Positions 1-8,577 of a DNA stretch of 64,000 nt are shown piece after piece. The translations under genes and the position numbers were made by a program. The stretch comes from Mesobacillus subterraneus (GTDB taxonomy: Bacteria; Bacillota; Bacilli; Bacillales; Cytobacillaceae). The DNA lies in NCBI RefSeq assembly GCF_023715485.1, contig NZ_JAMBOF010000014.1, forward strand, positions 1 through 64,000, given 5' to 3'. The notes below the pieces were generated by a model. The model made no database searches. It saw only the letters and a list, made by a program, of their open reading frames with translations, and was not told the origin of the DNA. Positions within the stretch are counted from its first letter, which is position 1. Every line of letters begins with the position of its first letter.

Positions 1-15
1 GGTCCGCGAAGCGAA

Positions 16-65
16 ATTTTTGATGTACTGGAAGGGGGGTACCCCCCTTCCAGTACATCAAAAAT
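16..65. repeat. Perfect 50-bp palindrome without spacer
   Basis: Two 25-bp arms meet at a GGTACC centre with no loop and no mismatch. The outer part is T-rich on the left and A-rich on the right, the reverse of an intrinsic terminator, so a terminator role is unlikely on either strand. It lies beyond the 3' side of katA and may belong to a gene left of the window. A folded-back assembly or amplification artefact is also possible for a perfect zero-spacer palindrome. Confidence 0.8.
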
Positions 66-130
66 ATATCAGCTGTATAACTTGATTTTCCTAAGGAATG
101 ATTTTACACATAATAGTGGGCTTGACTGAC

Positions 131-325
131 TCTTAGATTTTAGGTCACCAATCTGTATCATTGGTGACCTGTTTTCATTCACTCTCGGATTTTAGGTCAC
201 CAATCGGGTTCATTGGTGACCAGTTTTCTTGCAATCTCGGAAATTAGGTCACCAATCACATCCATTGGTGACGTGTTTTCATCCAATCTCGTAAAATAGG
301 TCACCAAGTCTTCCTTGGTGACCTA
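131..325. repeat. Four-unit array of 27-bp hairpins, 52-bp period
   Basis: Hairpins start at 143, 195, 247 and 299, exactly 52 bp apart. Each has arms GGTCACCAAT and ATTGGTGACC (the last is slightly shorter) around a 5-7 nt loop that differs in every copy. The linkers are alike (TCTYGgattTTA before, GTTTTC after). Arms conserved while loops vary suggests that the fold, or a palindromic site, is what is kept. The array lies directly behind the katA stop codon and fills the gene-free first 336 bases together with the palindrome at 16-65. Confidence 0.9.
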
Positions 326-336
326 AAACTAATCTA

Positions 337-1797
337 TTAAACTTCCTGTGGTACCTGCAGCCCCAATCCTTGCGCAATTCGAGTTCCATATTCAGGATCT
401 GCCTTGTAGAAATGGGCGATCTGGCGGAGTTTGATATCATCTCGCTCGACTGGCTTCATTGCTCCTACTATATTTGCAACGAGGCGGGCGCGTTCTTCTT
501 CGCTCATCAAGCGGTATAAATCGCCGGCTTGAGTATAGTGGTCATGGTGATCATAGCCCACATTTTCAGCCACGCCGCTGACAGGGAAGGATGCCTGCTT
601 GTGTTCAGTTACTTCAGTTGGTCCCCCGAAACTATTAGGCTCATAGTTTACTGCTTTGCCGCCATTGCCGTCGAAACGCATCTGGCCATCACGCTGGTAG
701 GAGTTCACTTCTGATTTTGGCCTGTTAATTGGAAGGTGCTGGTGGTTAGCGCCTACACGGTAACGATGCGCGTCAGCATAGGCAAACAGACGGCCCTGAA
801 GCATTTTATCAGGTGATACATCAATACCCGGTACAAGTGTTCCAGGTGAGAACGTAGCCTGCTCCACTTCTGCAAAGTAGTTTTCAGGATTGCGGTTCAA
901 TACCATTCGGCCAACTTCAATCAAAGGATAGTCCTTCTGTGACCATACCTTTGTTACATCGAATGGATCAAAGCGATACGTATTCGCATCCTCAAGAGGC
1001 ATGATTTGTACATAAAGCTTCCAGGCAGGGAAGTCCCCGTTTTCGATTGCGTTGAAAAGATCCTCTGTATGATAGTCCGGATTTTCCCCGGCAATTTTTG
1101 CTGCTGTATCGGCTGAAAGGTTCTTGACTCCTTGTTCAGTCTTGAAGTGGTACTTGATCCAGACGCCGTCGCCTTCAGCATTTGTCCATTTGAACGTATG
1201 GCTGCCAAAGCCATGCATATGGCGTAAGGTAGCAGGAATGCCGCGGTCGGACATCAGGATAGTAATCTGGTGTAAGGCCTCAGGTGATAGCGACCAGAAA
1301 TCCCAAACTGCATTTGGATCCTTCAGGTGTGTCTGAGGGTTTCTTTTTTGTGTATGGATGAAATCAGGGAACTTAATTGCATCGCGAATGAAGAAAACAG
1401 GCGTATTGTTTCCGACGATATCGTAGTTTCCTTCTTCTGTATAAAATTTCACTGCAAAGCCACGCGGATCACGGACAGTATCTGCTGATCCGAGCTCCCC
1501 GGCTACCGTTGACAAACGGATGAAAAGAGGAGTCTTTTTGCCGATCTCTGAAAGGAAAGCAGCCTTAGTGAATTCAGTAACATCATTCGTCACTTCGAAA
1601 TAGCCATGAGCTCCGGCACCTTTTGCGTGCACAACACGCTCTGGAACACGCTCACGGTTAAAGTGGGCCAATTTTTCCAAAAGATGTACGTCTTGAATTA
1701 AAGTAGGACCTCTTTGTCCTGCCGTCATGGAGTTCTGGTTGTCCCCAACTGGTGCTCCCCAGCTTGTAGTAAGATGCTTTTGATTATTGCTCATCAT
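337..1797 (-). CDS. katA: Catalase (monofunctional haem catalase)
   Basis: Cytoplasmic enzyme that splits hydrogen peroxide into water and oxygen. The protein (486 residues) shows the catalase fold signature: distal His in [11 protein letters not shown] near residue 57, distal Asn in the [11 protein letters not shown] stretch, and the proximal haem Tyr in [12 protein letters not shown] near 340. Length fits the small-subunit clade of Bacillus vegetative catalases. I chose the ATG at 1797 or the adjacent ATG at 1794 over the upstream TTG because AAAGGCGGG sits just before them. A perfect PerR box lies upstream, so peroxide induction is likely. Family assignment is certain; the choice among Bacillus paralogues is from length and the PerR site. 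Confidence 0.97.
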   Translation of the reverse strand: MMSNNQKHLTTSWGAPVGDNQNSMTAGQRGPTLIQDVHLLEKLAHFNRERVPERVVHAKGAGAHGYFEVTNDVTEFTKAAFLSEIGKKTPLFIRLSTVAGELGSADTVRDPRGFAVKFYTEEGNYDIVGNNTPVFFIRDAIKFPDFIHTQKRNPQTHLKDPNAVWDFWSLSPEALHQITILMSDRGIPATLRHMHGFGSHTFKWTNAEGDGVWIKYHFKTEQGVKNLSADTAAKIAGENPDYHTEDLFNAIENGDFPAWKLYVQIMPLEDANTYRFDPFDVTKVWSQKDYPLIEVGRMVLNRNPENYFAEVEQATFSPGTLVPGIDVSPDKMLQGRLFAYADAHRYRVGANHQHLPINRPKSEVNSYQRDGQMRFDGNGGKAVNYEPNSFGGPTEVTEHKQASFPVSGVAENVGYDHHDHYTQAGDLYRLMSEEERARLVANIVGAMKPVERDDIKLRQIAHFYKADPEYGTRIAQGLGLQVPQEV

Positions 1798-1833
1798 CAA
1801 CCCGCCTTTATCATTAATTTTGCTGATAACTAA

Positions 1834-1861
1834 ATGATAACACTTTTCAATTGAAAATCAA
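1834..1861 (-). promoter_or_regulatory. Candidate sigma-A promoter of katA
   Basis: On the minus strand TTGATT (1856-1861) and TATCAT (1834-1839) are separated by 16 bp, with the start codon about 40 bases downstream. It lies directly next to the PerR box, which fits a PerR-controlled promoter. Assigned by eye. Confidence 0.55.
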
Positions 1862-1868
1862 TACTAAA

Positions 1869-1883
1869 TTATAATTATTATAA
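1869..1883. promoter_or_regulatory. PerR box upstream of katA
   Basis: TTATAATTATTATAA is an exact 7-1-7 inverted repeat matching the published Bacillus Per box (TTATAATNATTATAA). It sits 8 bp upstream of the katA -35 box. PerR is the metal-dependent peroxide-sensing repressor that controls katA in B. subtilis, so the gene context agrees. The rest of the katA to 2198 gap (about 1884-2180) shows no gene I can support. Confidence 0.9.
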
Positions 1884-2197
1884 AATAGGAATTAGTACAA
1901 GTTTTTAACCCTTAATAATCCTGTGTATAACGCTGTCCGTATTTTAGAAAAGAATTTTAAAAAAAGTCCGAGTTACATACCTGTAATCTCTGTAAAATTC
2001 GAGCCGAAAAATGTTAGTGCTGGATAGATGAGGAAGATAATTGATGTTGGAATAAACTTCTAGGTTTAACATAATCCAAGCCGTGTCAAAGGCTGATAGA
2101 TTACGAGTCTTAATGGCACTTATTGGACGATGAATAACTATGTTACAACTGCTAGCCTTGTTAGTAGAGAGAAGCACCACTTTGGGAGGTATGGAAA

Positions 2198-2794
2198 ATG
2201 AGAAAAATGAAAAAGAGATTGGCAGCGCTAACAGCAATGGTGTCCTTATCATTATTTACAATGAATGGAGCTGCTGAAGCTGCAACACATCAGGTAAATA
2301 GAGGAGAAACTTACTGGGGAATCGCTAACAAATACGGGGTATCTTTAATTGAACTGAAAAATGCAAACAATAAAACTAGCAATCTACTATATCCAGGACA
2401 AAAGTTGACCATCCCTGCTTCAGCAGTATCTGCTGCAGATCAGGATTTGCTTGCCCGCCTTGTTCATGCTGAGGCAAAAGGTGAGCCATATGCAGGGAAA
2501 GTTGCAGTTGCGACTGTTGTCTTGAATAGAGTAGCTAGCCCTGATTTTCCTAATTCAGTCAGAGGTGTTATTTACGAAAAGGCTAACGGCTATTACGCGT
2601 TTACACCCGTTAAAAACGGGGCAATCAACAAGCCGGCAGATGCTGAGTCAAAGAAGGCAGTAAAAGAAGCTCTTGCCTTCAAAGGACAAGGGAAAGGGTC
2701 ATTATTCTTTTTCAATCCAAAAACGGCAATCAGCAAATGGGTATTCTCAAGAGAAGTAACAGTGACAATCGGCAATCACCGTTTTGCGAAGTAA
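2198..2794 (+). CDS. Secreted LysM cell-wall hydrolase, SleB/CwlJ family
   Basis: A 198-residue exported protein. Residues 1-29 form a signal peptide ending at AEA. Residues 31-73 are one LysM peptidoglycan-binding module (HQVNRGETYWGIANKYGV to LYPGQKLTIP). Residues about 80-198 are a Hydrolase_2 (SleB/CwlJ) catalytic domain with the HAEAKGEPYAGKVAVATV stretch that carries the catalytic Glu. SleB and CwlJ are lytic enzymes of the spore cortex, but LysM-SleB proteins such as B. subtilis YkvT are vegetative wall or spore-related hydrolases of unclear role. Start set by GGGAGGT eight bases before the ATG. It converges with the carboxypeptidase gene that follows. Confidence 0.9.
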   Translation: MRKMKKRLAALTAMVSLSLFTMNGAAEAATHQVNRGETYWGIANKYGVSLIELKNANNKTSNLLYPGQKLTIPASAVSAADQDLLARLVHAEAKGEPYAGKVAVATVVLNRVASPDFPNSVRGVIYEKANGYYAFTPVKNGAINKPADAESKKAVKEALAFKGQGKGSLFFFNPKTAISKWVFSREVTVTIGNHRFAK

Positions 2795-2834
2795 AATGGG
2801 TTTAGCAATATGAATCAAAAATATCGAATAATGG

Positions 2835-2905
2835 TTTCTGGAATATCTTGAAATTTTCTGGAATGAAAGATAAGGTTTCCGGAGTGAATATAAAATTTCC
2901 GGAAT
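2835..2905. repeat. Four-unit array, 20-21 bp period, core TTTCTGGAAT
   Basis: TTTCYGGARTnnnnnnnnnn occurs at 2835, 2855, 2876 and 2896. The 10-bp core is kept (TTTCTGGAAT twice, then TTTCCGGAGT and TTTCCGGAAT) and the intervening 10 bp differ. It lies between two convergent genes, just before their shared terminator. Confidence 0.85.
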
Positions 2906-2923
2906 ATCCTGATTATCAGGCTA

Positions 2924-2960
2924 AAAAAGCTGTGCAGATTCTCATTCTGCACAGCTTTTT
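2924..2960. terminator. Bidirectional intrinsic terminator
   Basis: AAAAAGCTGTGCAGA pairs with TCTGCACAGCTTTTT over 15 bp around a 7-nt loop. A-tract and T-tract are placed for termination in both directions, serving the hydrolase gene and the convergent carboxypeptidase gene. Confidence 0.9.
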
Positions 2961-2965
2961 ATCAT

Positions 2966-4462
2966 TTAGGGCTGTCTTGCCAGGATATCTGCAATCTGAT
3001 TTTCAATTTTTCTGCCTTGTGTATCATCTAGCAGGTTGTTCAAGAGGACAGCAAAGATTAGCGGCTTACCCGAGCTTGTTTTTACATATCCCGCTAGAGT
3101 GCTGACCCCTGTAAGCGAGCCGGTTTTGGCTATTACGTTTTCCTTCAGTGGCTCCTCCTTCATCCTGTTGCGCAGCGTTCCTCCAACCATCCTGTCGCTT
3201 ACTCCGGCGACTGGCAGTGAATGGTGAAAAGCTGGGAACCATTTTTCCTTTTGGACTTGGTAGAGGAGGCCGGTGATTTCATTAGCTGGAATCAAGTTAG
3301 AATGGGATATTCCAGATCCGTCCCGAAGCACAAGCTGGTCAATGTCGACTCCCAGCTTTGCCAATTCAGAATTCATGGCCTCAAGTCCTTTTTCCCAGCT
3401 GCCTTCGCCGTGGACGACTTGGCCCATTTCCTTCACGAGCACCTCTGCATGTCCGTTATTGCTGAGCTTCATAAATGGCACCATGAGTTCCGACAATGCC
3501 ATTGATTTATGAGAAATTAATTCTTTCATCCCTTTTGTAGAGGTACCAGCCTTTATTTTCCCAACAACTGTTATCCCCTCTTTTTCTAGTGACATTTTGA
3601 ATAGGCTTATTGCGAAAAGGGAAGGTTCCCAAATCGATATCCATTCTCTTGTTTTCTTGGAATCTGCCGGTATGGTTCCTTTTATATAAATAGTATTCGT
3701 GCCATGCTCACGTTCGATATTGATGTCAAGTTCTCCATTTGCATCAACTGTTTGAGTTTGATTGATAATATCTAAAAAATCTGTATCTGGCTCAAGCGAA
3801 ATGTTGCCTTCACTCCCTATCTTCCCTGGAAGAATATTGACAATGACGGTGCCGGCATCGTAATCCTTATTAGGTGCCGCAGTAAGCGCGGAAATTTGCG
3901 AACCATAATATTGATGCTCGTCATTCCAGGTTAAATCCTCTGAATAACGGACATCATCGTACCAGCTATCATCTGCAATTAAATCACCAGTAATTCTTTG
4001 GATGCCCTGTTCCTTGATGGCTTCAGCAAATCGGTCGAAATCGGCGGGGATAAGTGTTGGGTCTCCTTTACCTTTTAAGATAAGGTTGCCTTCAAGAGTG
4101 CCATCGGTCATTTTTCCATCTGCCAAAACTGCCGTAGTAAACCGATAATCTTTTCCTAGTACAGAGAGTCCCGCCGCTGCGGTAAACAGCTTCAATACAG
4201 AAGCAGGCTGCAAGCGAGTATCCCCGATATGCTCGTATAGCAGTTCGCCATCCTCTGCAGACCTGACACTAACTCCTGCCAATGAACCTTTGAGCAATGG
4301 ATCATTAAGTAAAAGCTCATTAATTTCATCTGATAGATTTCCGCTAGGCTCAAATGCCTGGGCAGGTGGCTCCTCCGTTTGAAAAAACGGAATTATGGCT
4401 AACATAATGACGAGGATAAAAATGATGATTACTGTGGATTTTTGCTTCAATTCATACTTCAT
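2966..4462 (-). CDS. dacC: D-alanyl-D-alanine carboxypeptidase/endopeptidase, peptidase S13 (PBP4 type)
   Basis: Membrane-anchored penicillin-binding protein that trims or cuts peptidoglycan peptides outside the cell. With the chosen ATG it has 498 residues; residues 9-27 form an uncleaved-looking signal anchor. The three active-site motifs are present in order: SVLK (Ser88, Lys91), SNN in KLSNNGHAEVL, and KTG in AKTGSLTGVST. Length and family resemble B. subtilis DacC (PBP4a). A TTG 48 bases upstream keeps the frame open, but has no ribosome site. The ATG at 4462 has AAAGGG placed very close, so the start is not firm. Confidence 0.9.
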   Translation of the reverse strand: MKYELKQKSTVIIIFILVIMLAIIPFFQTEEPPAQAFEPSGNLSDEINELLLNDPLLKGSLAGVSVRSAEDGELLYEHIGDTRLQPASVLKLFTAAAGLSVLGKDYRFTTAVLADGKMTDGTLEGNLILKGKGDPTLIPADFDRFAEAIKEQGIQRITGDLIADDSWYDDVRYSEDLTWNDEHQYYGSQISALTAAPNKDYDAGTVIVNILPGKIGSEGNISLEPDTDFLDIINQTQTVDANGELDINIEREHGTNTIYIKGTIPADSKKTREWISIWEPSLFAISLFKMSLEKEGITVVGKIKAGTSTKGMKELISHKSMALSELMVPFMKLSNNGHAEVLVKEMGQVVHGEGSWEKGLEAMNSELAKLGVDIDQLVLRDGSGISHSNLIPANEITGLLYQVQKEKWFPAFHHSLPVAGVSDRMVGGTLRNRMKEEPLKENVIAKTGSLTGVSTLAGYVKTSSGKPLIFAVLLNNLLDDTQGRKIENQIADILARQP

Positions 4463-4564
4463 CCCTTTCAATTCTCTATCGATTTCGACAAGAATTTTCC
4501 CAATAAACAACTATTAAAGTCTATGATAATGTTTAAATTAATATAAGGTTCAGGAGGGAAAAAA

Positions 4565-4765
4565 ATGTACCGATTCGTGTTAAATGCTTTACTCATTGTA
4601 GCCATCGGAGCAGGATTTTACTTCTACGTCCAACTAATTTTTTCAAAGGTAACAGACCCTCTTTACGGATCATTGGCGGTTCTGGCTGGATGTCTTTTCT
4701 CAGCCGGTATGTCAAGGGAACTTATTTTATTCTCCCAGTCTGATCGAGAGAACAGGCAAATATAA
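4565..4765 (+). CDS. Small two-helix membrane protein of unknown function
   Basis: A 66-residue protein with two predicted membrane segments (about residues 5-28 and 33-52) and a polar, charged tail ending in DRENRQI. A strong site CAGGAGGG lies seven bases before the ATG and a terminator follows, so it is a genuine single-gene unit. I do not recognise the family. It is divergent from the carboxypeptidase gene and precedes csoR. Confidence 0.75.
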   Translation: MYRFVLNALLIVAIGAGFYFYVQLIFSKVTDPLYGSLAVLAGCLFSAGMSRELILFSQSDRENRQI

Positions 4766-4776
4766 TCTTTGGACTG

Positions 4777-4811
4777 AACACCTCCATTTAGTGGGGTGTT
4801 TTCTTTTTTTC
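4777..4811 (+). terminator. Intrinsic terminator after the small membrane protein gene
   Basis: AACACCTC pairs with GTGGGGTGTT (including wobble pairs), followed by TTTTCTTTTTTT. Confidence 0.8.
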
Positions 4812-4889
4812 TTTCCGAAAGGATTTTATGAGAAGTACTGTATGGGGGTATGATAAAATAAAGAGGAACGTATAAAGGGGGTTAGTGGA

Positions 4890-5231
4890 TTGGATATACT
4901 CGAAACTGGAACTGACCTGTCTGGATGTGAAGATAGCTGCTGTTCATCTGAACGAAAAAGCCATCACTCTGAAAAGACGAAAAAAAATCTCGTTACAAGA
5001 TTGAACCGGATCGAGGGGCAGATTCGCGGCATTAAAGGCCTGATTGAAAAAGATACGTATTGCGACGATGTTATTACTCAAATTTCAGCCACGCAGGCAG
5101 CATTGAACAGCGTAGCCAAACTGCTGCTGGAAGGCCATATGAAATCATGCATCGTTGAGCGGATTCAAGATGGCGATAATGAAGTCATAGATGAATTGTT
5201 GACCACGATAGAGAAATTGATGAAAAAATAG
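4890..5231 (+). CDS. csoR: CsoR-type copper-sensing repressor with a Cys/His-rich N-terminal extension
   Basis: A 113-residue DUF156-family all-helical repressor. The Cu(I) ligand triad of CsoR is intact: Cys58 in DTYCDDV, His83 and Cys87 in EGHMKSC. The helix LVTRLNRIEGQIRGIKGLI is the family DNA-binding signature. Unusual is the 30-residue N-terminal part carrying Cys13, Cys17, Cys18, His25 and His26, which could bind additional metal. Start is TTG, set by AAAGGGG nine bases upstream. CsoR usually controls copZ-copA, yet no copper gene is in this window. TATGGGGGTA near 4842 could be half of a CsoR operator, but I do not see a full palindrome. Confidence 0.9.
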   Translation: MDILETGTDLSGCEDSCCSSERKSHHSEKTKKNLVTRLNRIEGQIRGIKGLIEKDTYCDDVITQISATQAALNSVAKLLLEGHMKSCIVERIQDGDNEVIDELLTTIEKLMKK

Positions 5232-5244
5232 GCAGGAACAATAA

Positions 5245-5274
5245 TTAGTATTTAACAAAAATGTTCTGTATAAT
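5245..5274 (+). promoter_or_regulatory. Candidate promoter of the riboflavin operon
   Basis: A perfect TATAAT at 5269-5274 with a weak TTAGTA 18 bp upstream. It sits about 20 bases before the FMN riboswitch, as expected. Confidence 0.55.
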
Positions 5275-5291
5275 GACATTAATTTAATAAA

Positions 5292-5431
5292 TTCCTTCGG
5301 GGTCGGGTGAAATTCCCAACCGGCGGTGATGAAGCAATTGCTTCTTAGTCCGTGACCCGGTTAACATTTGTTAAACGGTGGATCTGGTGAAACTCCAGGG
5401 CCGACAGTTAAAGTCTGGATGGGAGAAGGAA
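5292..5431 (+). promoter_or_regulatory. FMN riboswitch (RFN element)
   Basis: The conserved RFN blocks appear in order: CTTCGGGGTCGGGTGAAATT, CCAACCGGCGGTGAT, AGTCCGTGACCCGG, GGTGAAACTCCAGGGCCGAC, AGTCTGGATGGGAGAAGGA. The first and last blocks close the P1 stem (TTCCTTC with GAAGGAA). FMN binding is known to close P1 and shut off rib genes. Here TTCGGGGTC of the P1 5' side (5296-5304) is exactly complementary to the 5' strand of the terminator (5504-5512), a likely antiterminator pairing in the ligand-free state. Confidence 0.97.
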
Positions 5432-5503
5432 AAAAACGAGGATTAAAACTTAGGGATGAGTATGCCCTTTTTTAACCCTTTAGTTTGATGTTGCCTTTTT
5501 TAG

Positions 5504-5537
5504 GACCCCGAAGCGATTCTGTTTCGGGGTCTTTTTT
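5504..5537 (+). terminator. Riboswitch-controlled terminator before ribD
   Basis: GACCCCGAA (5504-5512) pairs with TTCGGGGTC (5523-5531), followed by TTTTTT. It is the expression platform of the FMN riboswitch; ribD starts 31 bases later. Confidence 0.92.
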
Positions 5538-5567
5538 GATTTTTTTGTATTTAGGGAGGGGTATTGG

Positions 5568-6650
5568 ATGAATGATGTGGAGTATATGGCGCTGGCTATT
5601 AACCTTGCGAAAGCAACAACAGGACAGACTTCTCCTAATCCACATGTAGGGGCAGTCCTTGTAAAAGAGAACCAGATTGTCGGCATCGGTGCGCATTTGA
5701 AAGCTGGTGAGCCGCATGCAGAGGTTCATGCAATCCGTATGGCGGGGGAAAAGGCTGGTAATGCTACGCTGTATGTCACACTTGAGCCATGCAGCCATTT
5801 TGGAAAAACACCCCCATGTTCAAATTTAGTCATTGAGTCAGGAATCAAGAAAGTTTTCGTCGCCTCGACAGATCCAAATCCGTTAGTTGGCGGAACTGGA
5901 ATTAGAAAGATGCGTGAAGCAGGAATTGAAGTTGAAGTTGGTTTGATGGAGGCAGAAGCAACTGAACTGAATAAAGTTTTTTTTCACTACATAAACAGAG
6001 GGCTGCCATTTGTAACGCTGAAATCAGCGATCAGCCTTGACGGCAAGATTGCCACAGCGGCGGGGGAAAGTCAGTGGATTACAAGTGAAGAGGCAAGGAA
6101 GGATGTCCACCATTTCCGCCATACACATGACGCGATTTTAGTGGGAGTCAACACAGTCATCAAGGACAATCCGAGCCTGACGACAAGGCTGGAAGCTGGC
6201 GGCAAAAATCCCGTCAGAGTAATTCTTGATACCAGCCTTCGCACCCCCGTTGATTCAAGGGTTATCAATGATACACTTGCTCAAACGATCATCGTGACAG
6301 GAGCGGACGCAGAACCAGCTACCGCAAAGCAATTTACAGATAGAGGAATTGAGATTTTAACGCTGGAAACTTCGAAAATAATGATTCCTGACATGCTGAC
6401 AAAATTAGCTGAACGAGGAATCACTTCTGTCTATGTTGAGGGCGGGGCTGAGGTTCACGGCAGTTTTTTAACAGAAAGAGCTTTCCAGCAAGTAATCACA
6501 TACATTGCTCCAAAATTGCTCGGTGGGAAATCAGCTCCGTCCTCATTCGGTGGAGAGGGAATAGCCCATCTGGAGGATACGGTTTCATTAGAAATAATAG
6601 AAGTAAAACAAATCGGGCAGGACATCAGGATTATTGCTGAGCCTGTCTAA
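5568..6650 (+). CDS. ribD: Bifunctional pyrimidine deaminase/reductase of riboflavin synthesis
   Basis: Second and third step of riboflavin synthesis: deamination of the diaminopyrimidinone product of GTP, then reduction of its ribose with NADPH. Residues 1-145 are a cytidine-deaminase fold with the zinc site His50-Ala-Glu52, Cys75 (LEPCSH) and Cys84 (TPPC). Residues about 150-360 are the reductase domain beginning LKSAISLDGKIATAAGESQW. Full length for the family (360 residues). First gene of the ribD-ribE-ribBA-ribH operon, under the upstream FMN riboswitch. Ribosome site GGGAGGGG precedes the ATG. Confidence 0.97.
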   Translation: MNDVEYMALAINLAKATTGQTSPNPHVGAVLVKENQIVGIGAHLKAGEPHAEVHAIRMAGEKAGNATLYVTLEPCSHFGKTPPCSNLVIESGIKKVFVASTDPNPLVGGTGIRKMREAGIEVEVGLMEAEATELNKVFFHYINRGLPFVTLKSAISLDGKIATAAGESQWITSEEARKDVHHFRHTHDAILVGVNTVIKDNPSLTTRLEAGGKNPVRVILDTSLRTPVDSRVINDTLAQTIIVTGADAEPATAKQFTDRGIEILTLETSKIMIPDMLTKLAERGITSVYVEGGAEVHGSFLTERAFQQVITYIAPKLLGGKSAPSSFGGEGIAHLEDTVSLEIIEVKQIGQDIRIIAEPV

Positions 6651-6662
6651 AAGGAGGTTTGT

Positions 6663-7319
6663 ATGTTCACAGGGATTATTGAAGAAATCGGCTCTGTAGC
6701 GAATATCCAGCATACAGGTGAGTCGTTTGTCCTGAGCATTGATGCTAAAAAGGTTTTAACTGACGTCCGTCTGGGAGACAGTATTGCCGTAAACGGAGTA
6801 TGTCTCACAGTAACTTCATTTTCGAGTCATCGTTTTACAGTCGATGTCATGCCTGAAACGGTCAAGGCAACGAGTTTGAAAACAGTCAAACGAGGTTCCA
6901 GGGTGAATCTTGAAAGGGCAATGGCTGCGGGCGGCCGGTTCGGCGGCCATTTTGTTGCAGGCCATGTCGATGGAATCGGAGTCATCAAAGGGAAGAAACA
7001 ATTTGAAAATGCCGTTTACTATGAAATTGAAGCGGACGCTGAATTGCTTAAATATATCATTTTAAAAGGTTCGGTGGCAGTTGATGGTACGAGCCTGACT
7101 GTGTTTGGAATTTCGGAAGACAGCTTTACACTGTCGCTTATTCCCCATACTTTATCGGAAACAGTATTAGGTTTTAAAGAAACAGGCGATATTGTCAACG
7201 TTGAGTGTGACATGATCGGGAAGTATGTAGGGCATTTTTTGAATAACCAGTCAAAGTCAGGACCCAAACGAGGCAATAATATTACAACCCAATTTTTAGA
7301 GGATAATGGGTTTATGTGA
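6663..7319 (+). CDS. ribE: Riboflavin synthase alpha chain
   Basis: Dismutates two 6,7-dimethyl-8-ribityllumazine molecules into riboflavin and the pyrimidine substrate of RibH. The 218-residue protein has the tandem lumazine-binding barrels, each starting with the typical motif ([10 protein letters not shown] at the N-terminus; [16 protein letters not shown] at the start of the second half). It follows ribD by 12 bases with AAAGGAGG as ribosome site. Its TGA overlaps a GTG of the next reading frame, showing tight coupling in the operon. Confidence 0.97.
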   Translation: MFTGIIEEIGSVANIQHTGESFVLSIDAKKVLTDVRLGDSIAVNGVCLTVTSFSSHRFTVDVMPETVKATSLKTVKRGSRVNLERAMAAGGRFGGHFVAGHVDGIGVIKGKKQFENAVYYEIEADAELLKYIILKGSVAVDGTSLTVFGISEDSFTLSLIPHTLSETVLGFKETGDIVNVECDMIGKYVGHFLNNQSKSGPKRGNNITTQFLEDNGFM

Positions 7320-7330
7320 GGATGATGAAG

Positions 7331-8524
7331 ATGTTTGACCCAATCGAAGAAGCCATTTATGAACTCATGCAGGGAAAAGTAGTCATTGTTTGTGATGATG
7401 AGGACCGGGAAAATGAAGGGGATTTTATTGCACTGGCAGAAAAGGCAACACCTGATGTCATTAATTTCATGGCCACTCATGGCCGAGGTTTGATCTGTGT
7501 TCCGGTAGAAATGGATTTAGCGCAGAAACTCGATTTGATGCCAATGGTTTCACGCAACACAGATCCCCACGGAACAGCTTTTACAGTCAGCATTGACCAT
7601 AAATTCTCGACTACCGGAATTTCAGCTTTTGAACGGTCGGCAACCGTATTAAGCATGCTTGATCCTGAATCAAAGGCTGCCGATTTTAAAAGGCCAGGCC
7701 ACATCTTCCCGCTGGTTGCCAAAAAAGGCGGGGTATTGAGAAGGGCTGGCCATACAGAGGCCGCGGTTGATCTGGCAAAATTATGCGGAGCAAAGCCGGC
7801 TGGAGTCATCTGCGAAATCATGAATGAAGATGGCACGATGGCACGCGTACCTCAGCTGAGGAAAATAGCAGACCAGTTCGAATTAAAAATGATCACGATC
7901 AAAGATTTGATCCAATACCGCAACAGGAAGGATCAGCTGATCAAAAGAGAGGTCGAAATCAACCTTCCGACCGAGTTTGGTATTTTCAAAGCAGTCGGCT
8001 ATTCGAATGTAGTCGACGACAAAGAACATATTGCCTTGGTGAAAGGAGAAATCAATCCAGATGAGCCCGTGCTTGTCAGGGTGCACTCAGAATGCCTGAC
8101 CGGGGATGTGTTTGGTTCTTACCGCTGTGACTGCGGTCCGCAGCTGCATGCTGCATTAAGCCAGATCAATCAAGAAGGACGCGGCGTTCTCCTGTATATG
8201 CGCCAGGAGGGCAGAGGCATTGGCCTCATGAACAAGCTGAGAGCATATAAGCTGCAGGAAGAGGGCTATGATACTGTTGAGGCCAATGAAAAGCTCGGAT
8301 TTGGTCCTGATTTGCGAGAGTATGGAATCGGCGCACAAATCTTAAAAGACTTAGGAATAAAACAAATAAAACTGCTGACCAATAACCCAAGGAAAATCAA
8401 AGGGCTGAAAGGATATGACCTGGAAGTAGTCGACCGGGTGCCAATCCAGATGCCAACAAGGGAAGAAAATGAACATTACTTAAAAACAAAGCACAGCAAG
8501 CTGGGGCATTTACTTAAATTTTAA
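7331..8524 (+). CDS. ribBA: 3,4-dihydroxy-2-butanone-4-phosphate synthase / GTP cyclohydrolase II
   Basis: Bifunctional enzyme feeding both branches of riboflavin synthesis. Residues 1-200 are the DHBP synthase (acidic motif [11 protein letters not shown], and MATHGRG). Residues about 205-397 are GTP cyclohydrolase II with zinc cysteines in [17 protein letters not shown] and the [10 protein letters not shown] substrate loop. The frame opens at a GTG at 7316, but I place the start at the ATG at 7331 because GAGGATG lies at the right spacing and the resulting N-terminus MFDPIEEAI matches the family start; this gives 397 residues, the usual length. Confidence 0.96.
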   Translation: MFDPIEEAIYELMQGKVVIVCDDEDRENEGDFIALAEKATPDVINFMATHGRGLICVPVEMDLAQKLDLMPMVSRNTDPHGTAFTVSIDHKFSTTGISAFERSATVLSMLDPESKAADFKRPGHIFPLVAKKGGVLRRAGHTEAAVDLAKLCGAKPAGVICEIMNEDGTMARVPQLRKIADQFELKMITIKDLIQYRNRKDQLIKREVEINLPTEFGIFKAVGYSNVVDDKEHIALVKGEINPDEPVLVRVHSECLTGDVFGSYRCDCGPQLHAALSQINQEGRGVLLYMRQEGRGIGLMNKLRAYKLQEEGYDTVEANEKLGFGPDLREYGIGAQILKDLGIKQIKLLTNNPRKIKGLKGYDLEVVDRVPIQMPTREENEHYLKTKHSKLGHLLKF

Positions 8525-8577
8525 TTAGAATGAAAATGCTTGAAAATCTGTTACTTAATTAAAATGGAGGAATAGAC

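Noticed and set aside
16-65. Intrinsic terminator
   Set aside because: The stem is flanked by T on the left and A on the right, the reverse of what a terminator needs in either direction.
131-325. CRISPR array
   Set aside because: Units are palindromic over most of their length, the variable part is only about 5-7 nt in the hairpin loop, and no cas gene is present.
1944-2252. Minus-strand frame upstream of the LysM/SleB gene
   Set aside because: Overlaps the start and ribosome site of the real gene and shows no start signal or recognisable composition.
5472-5798. Antisense frame across the ribD start
   Set aside because: It covers the riboswitch terminator and the start of ribD; no ribosome site and no family resemblance.
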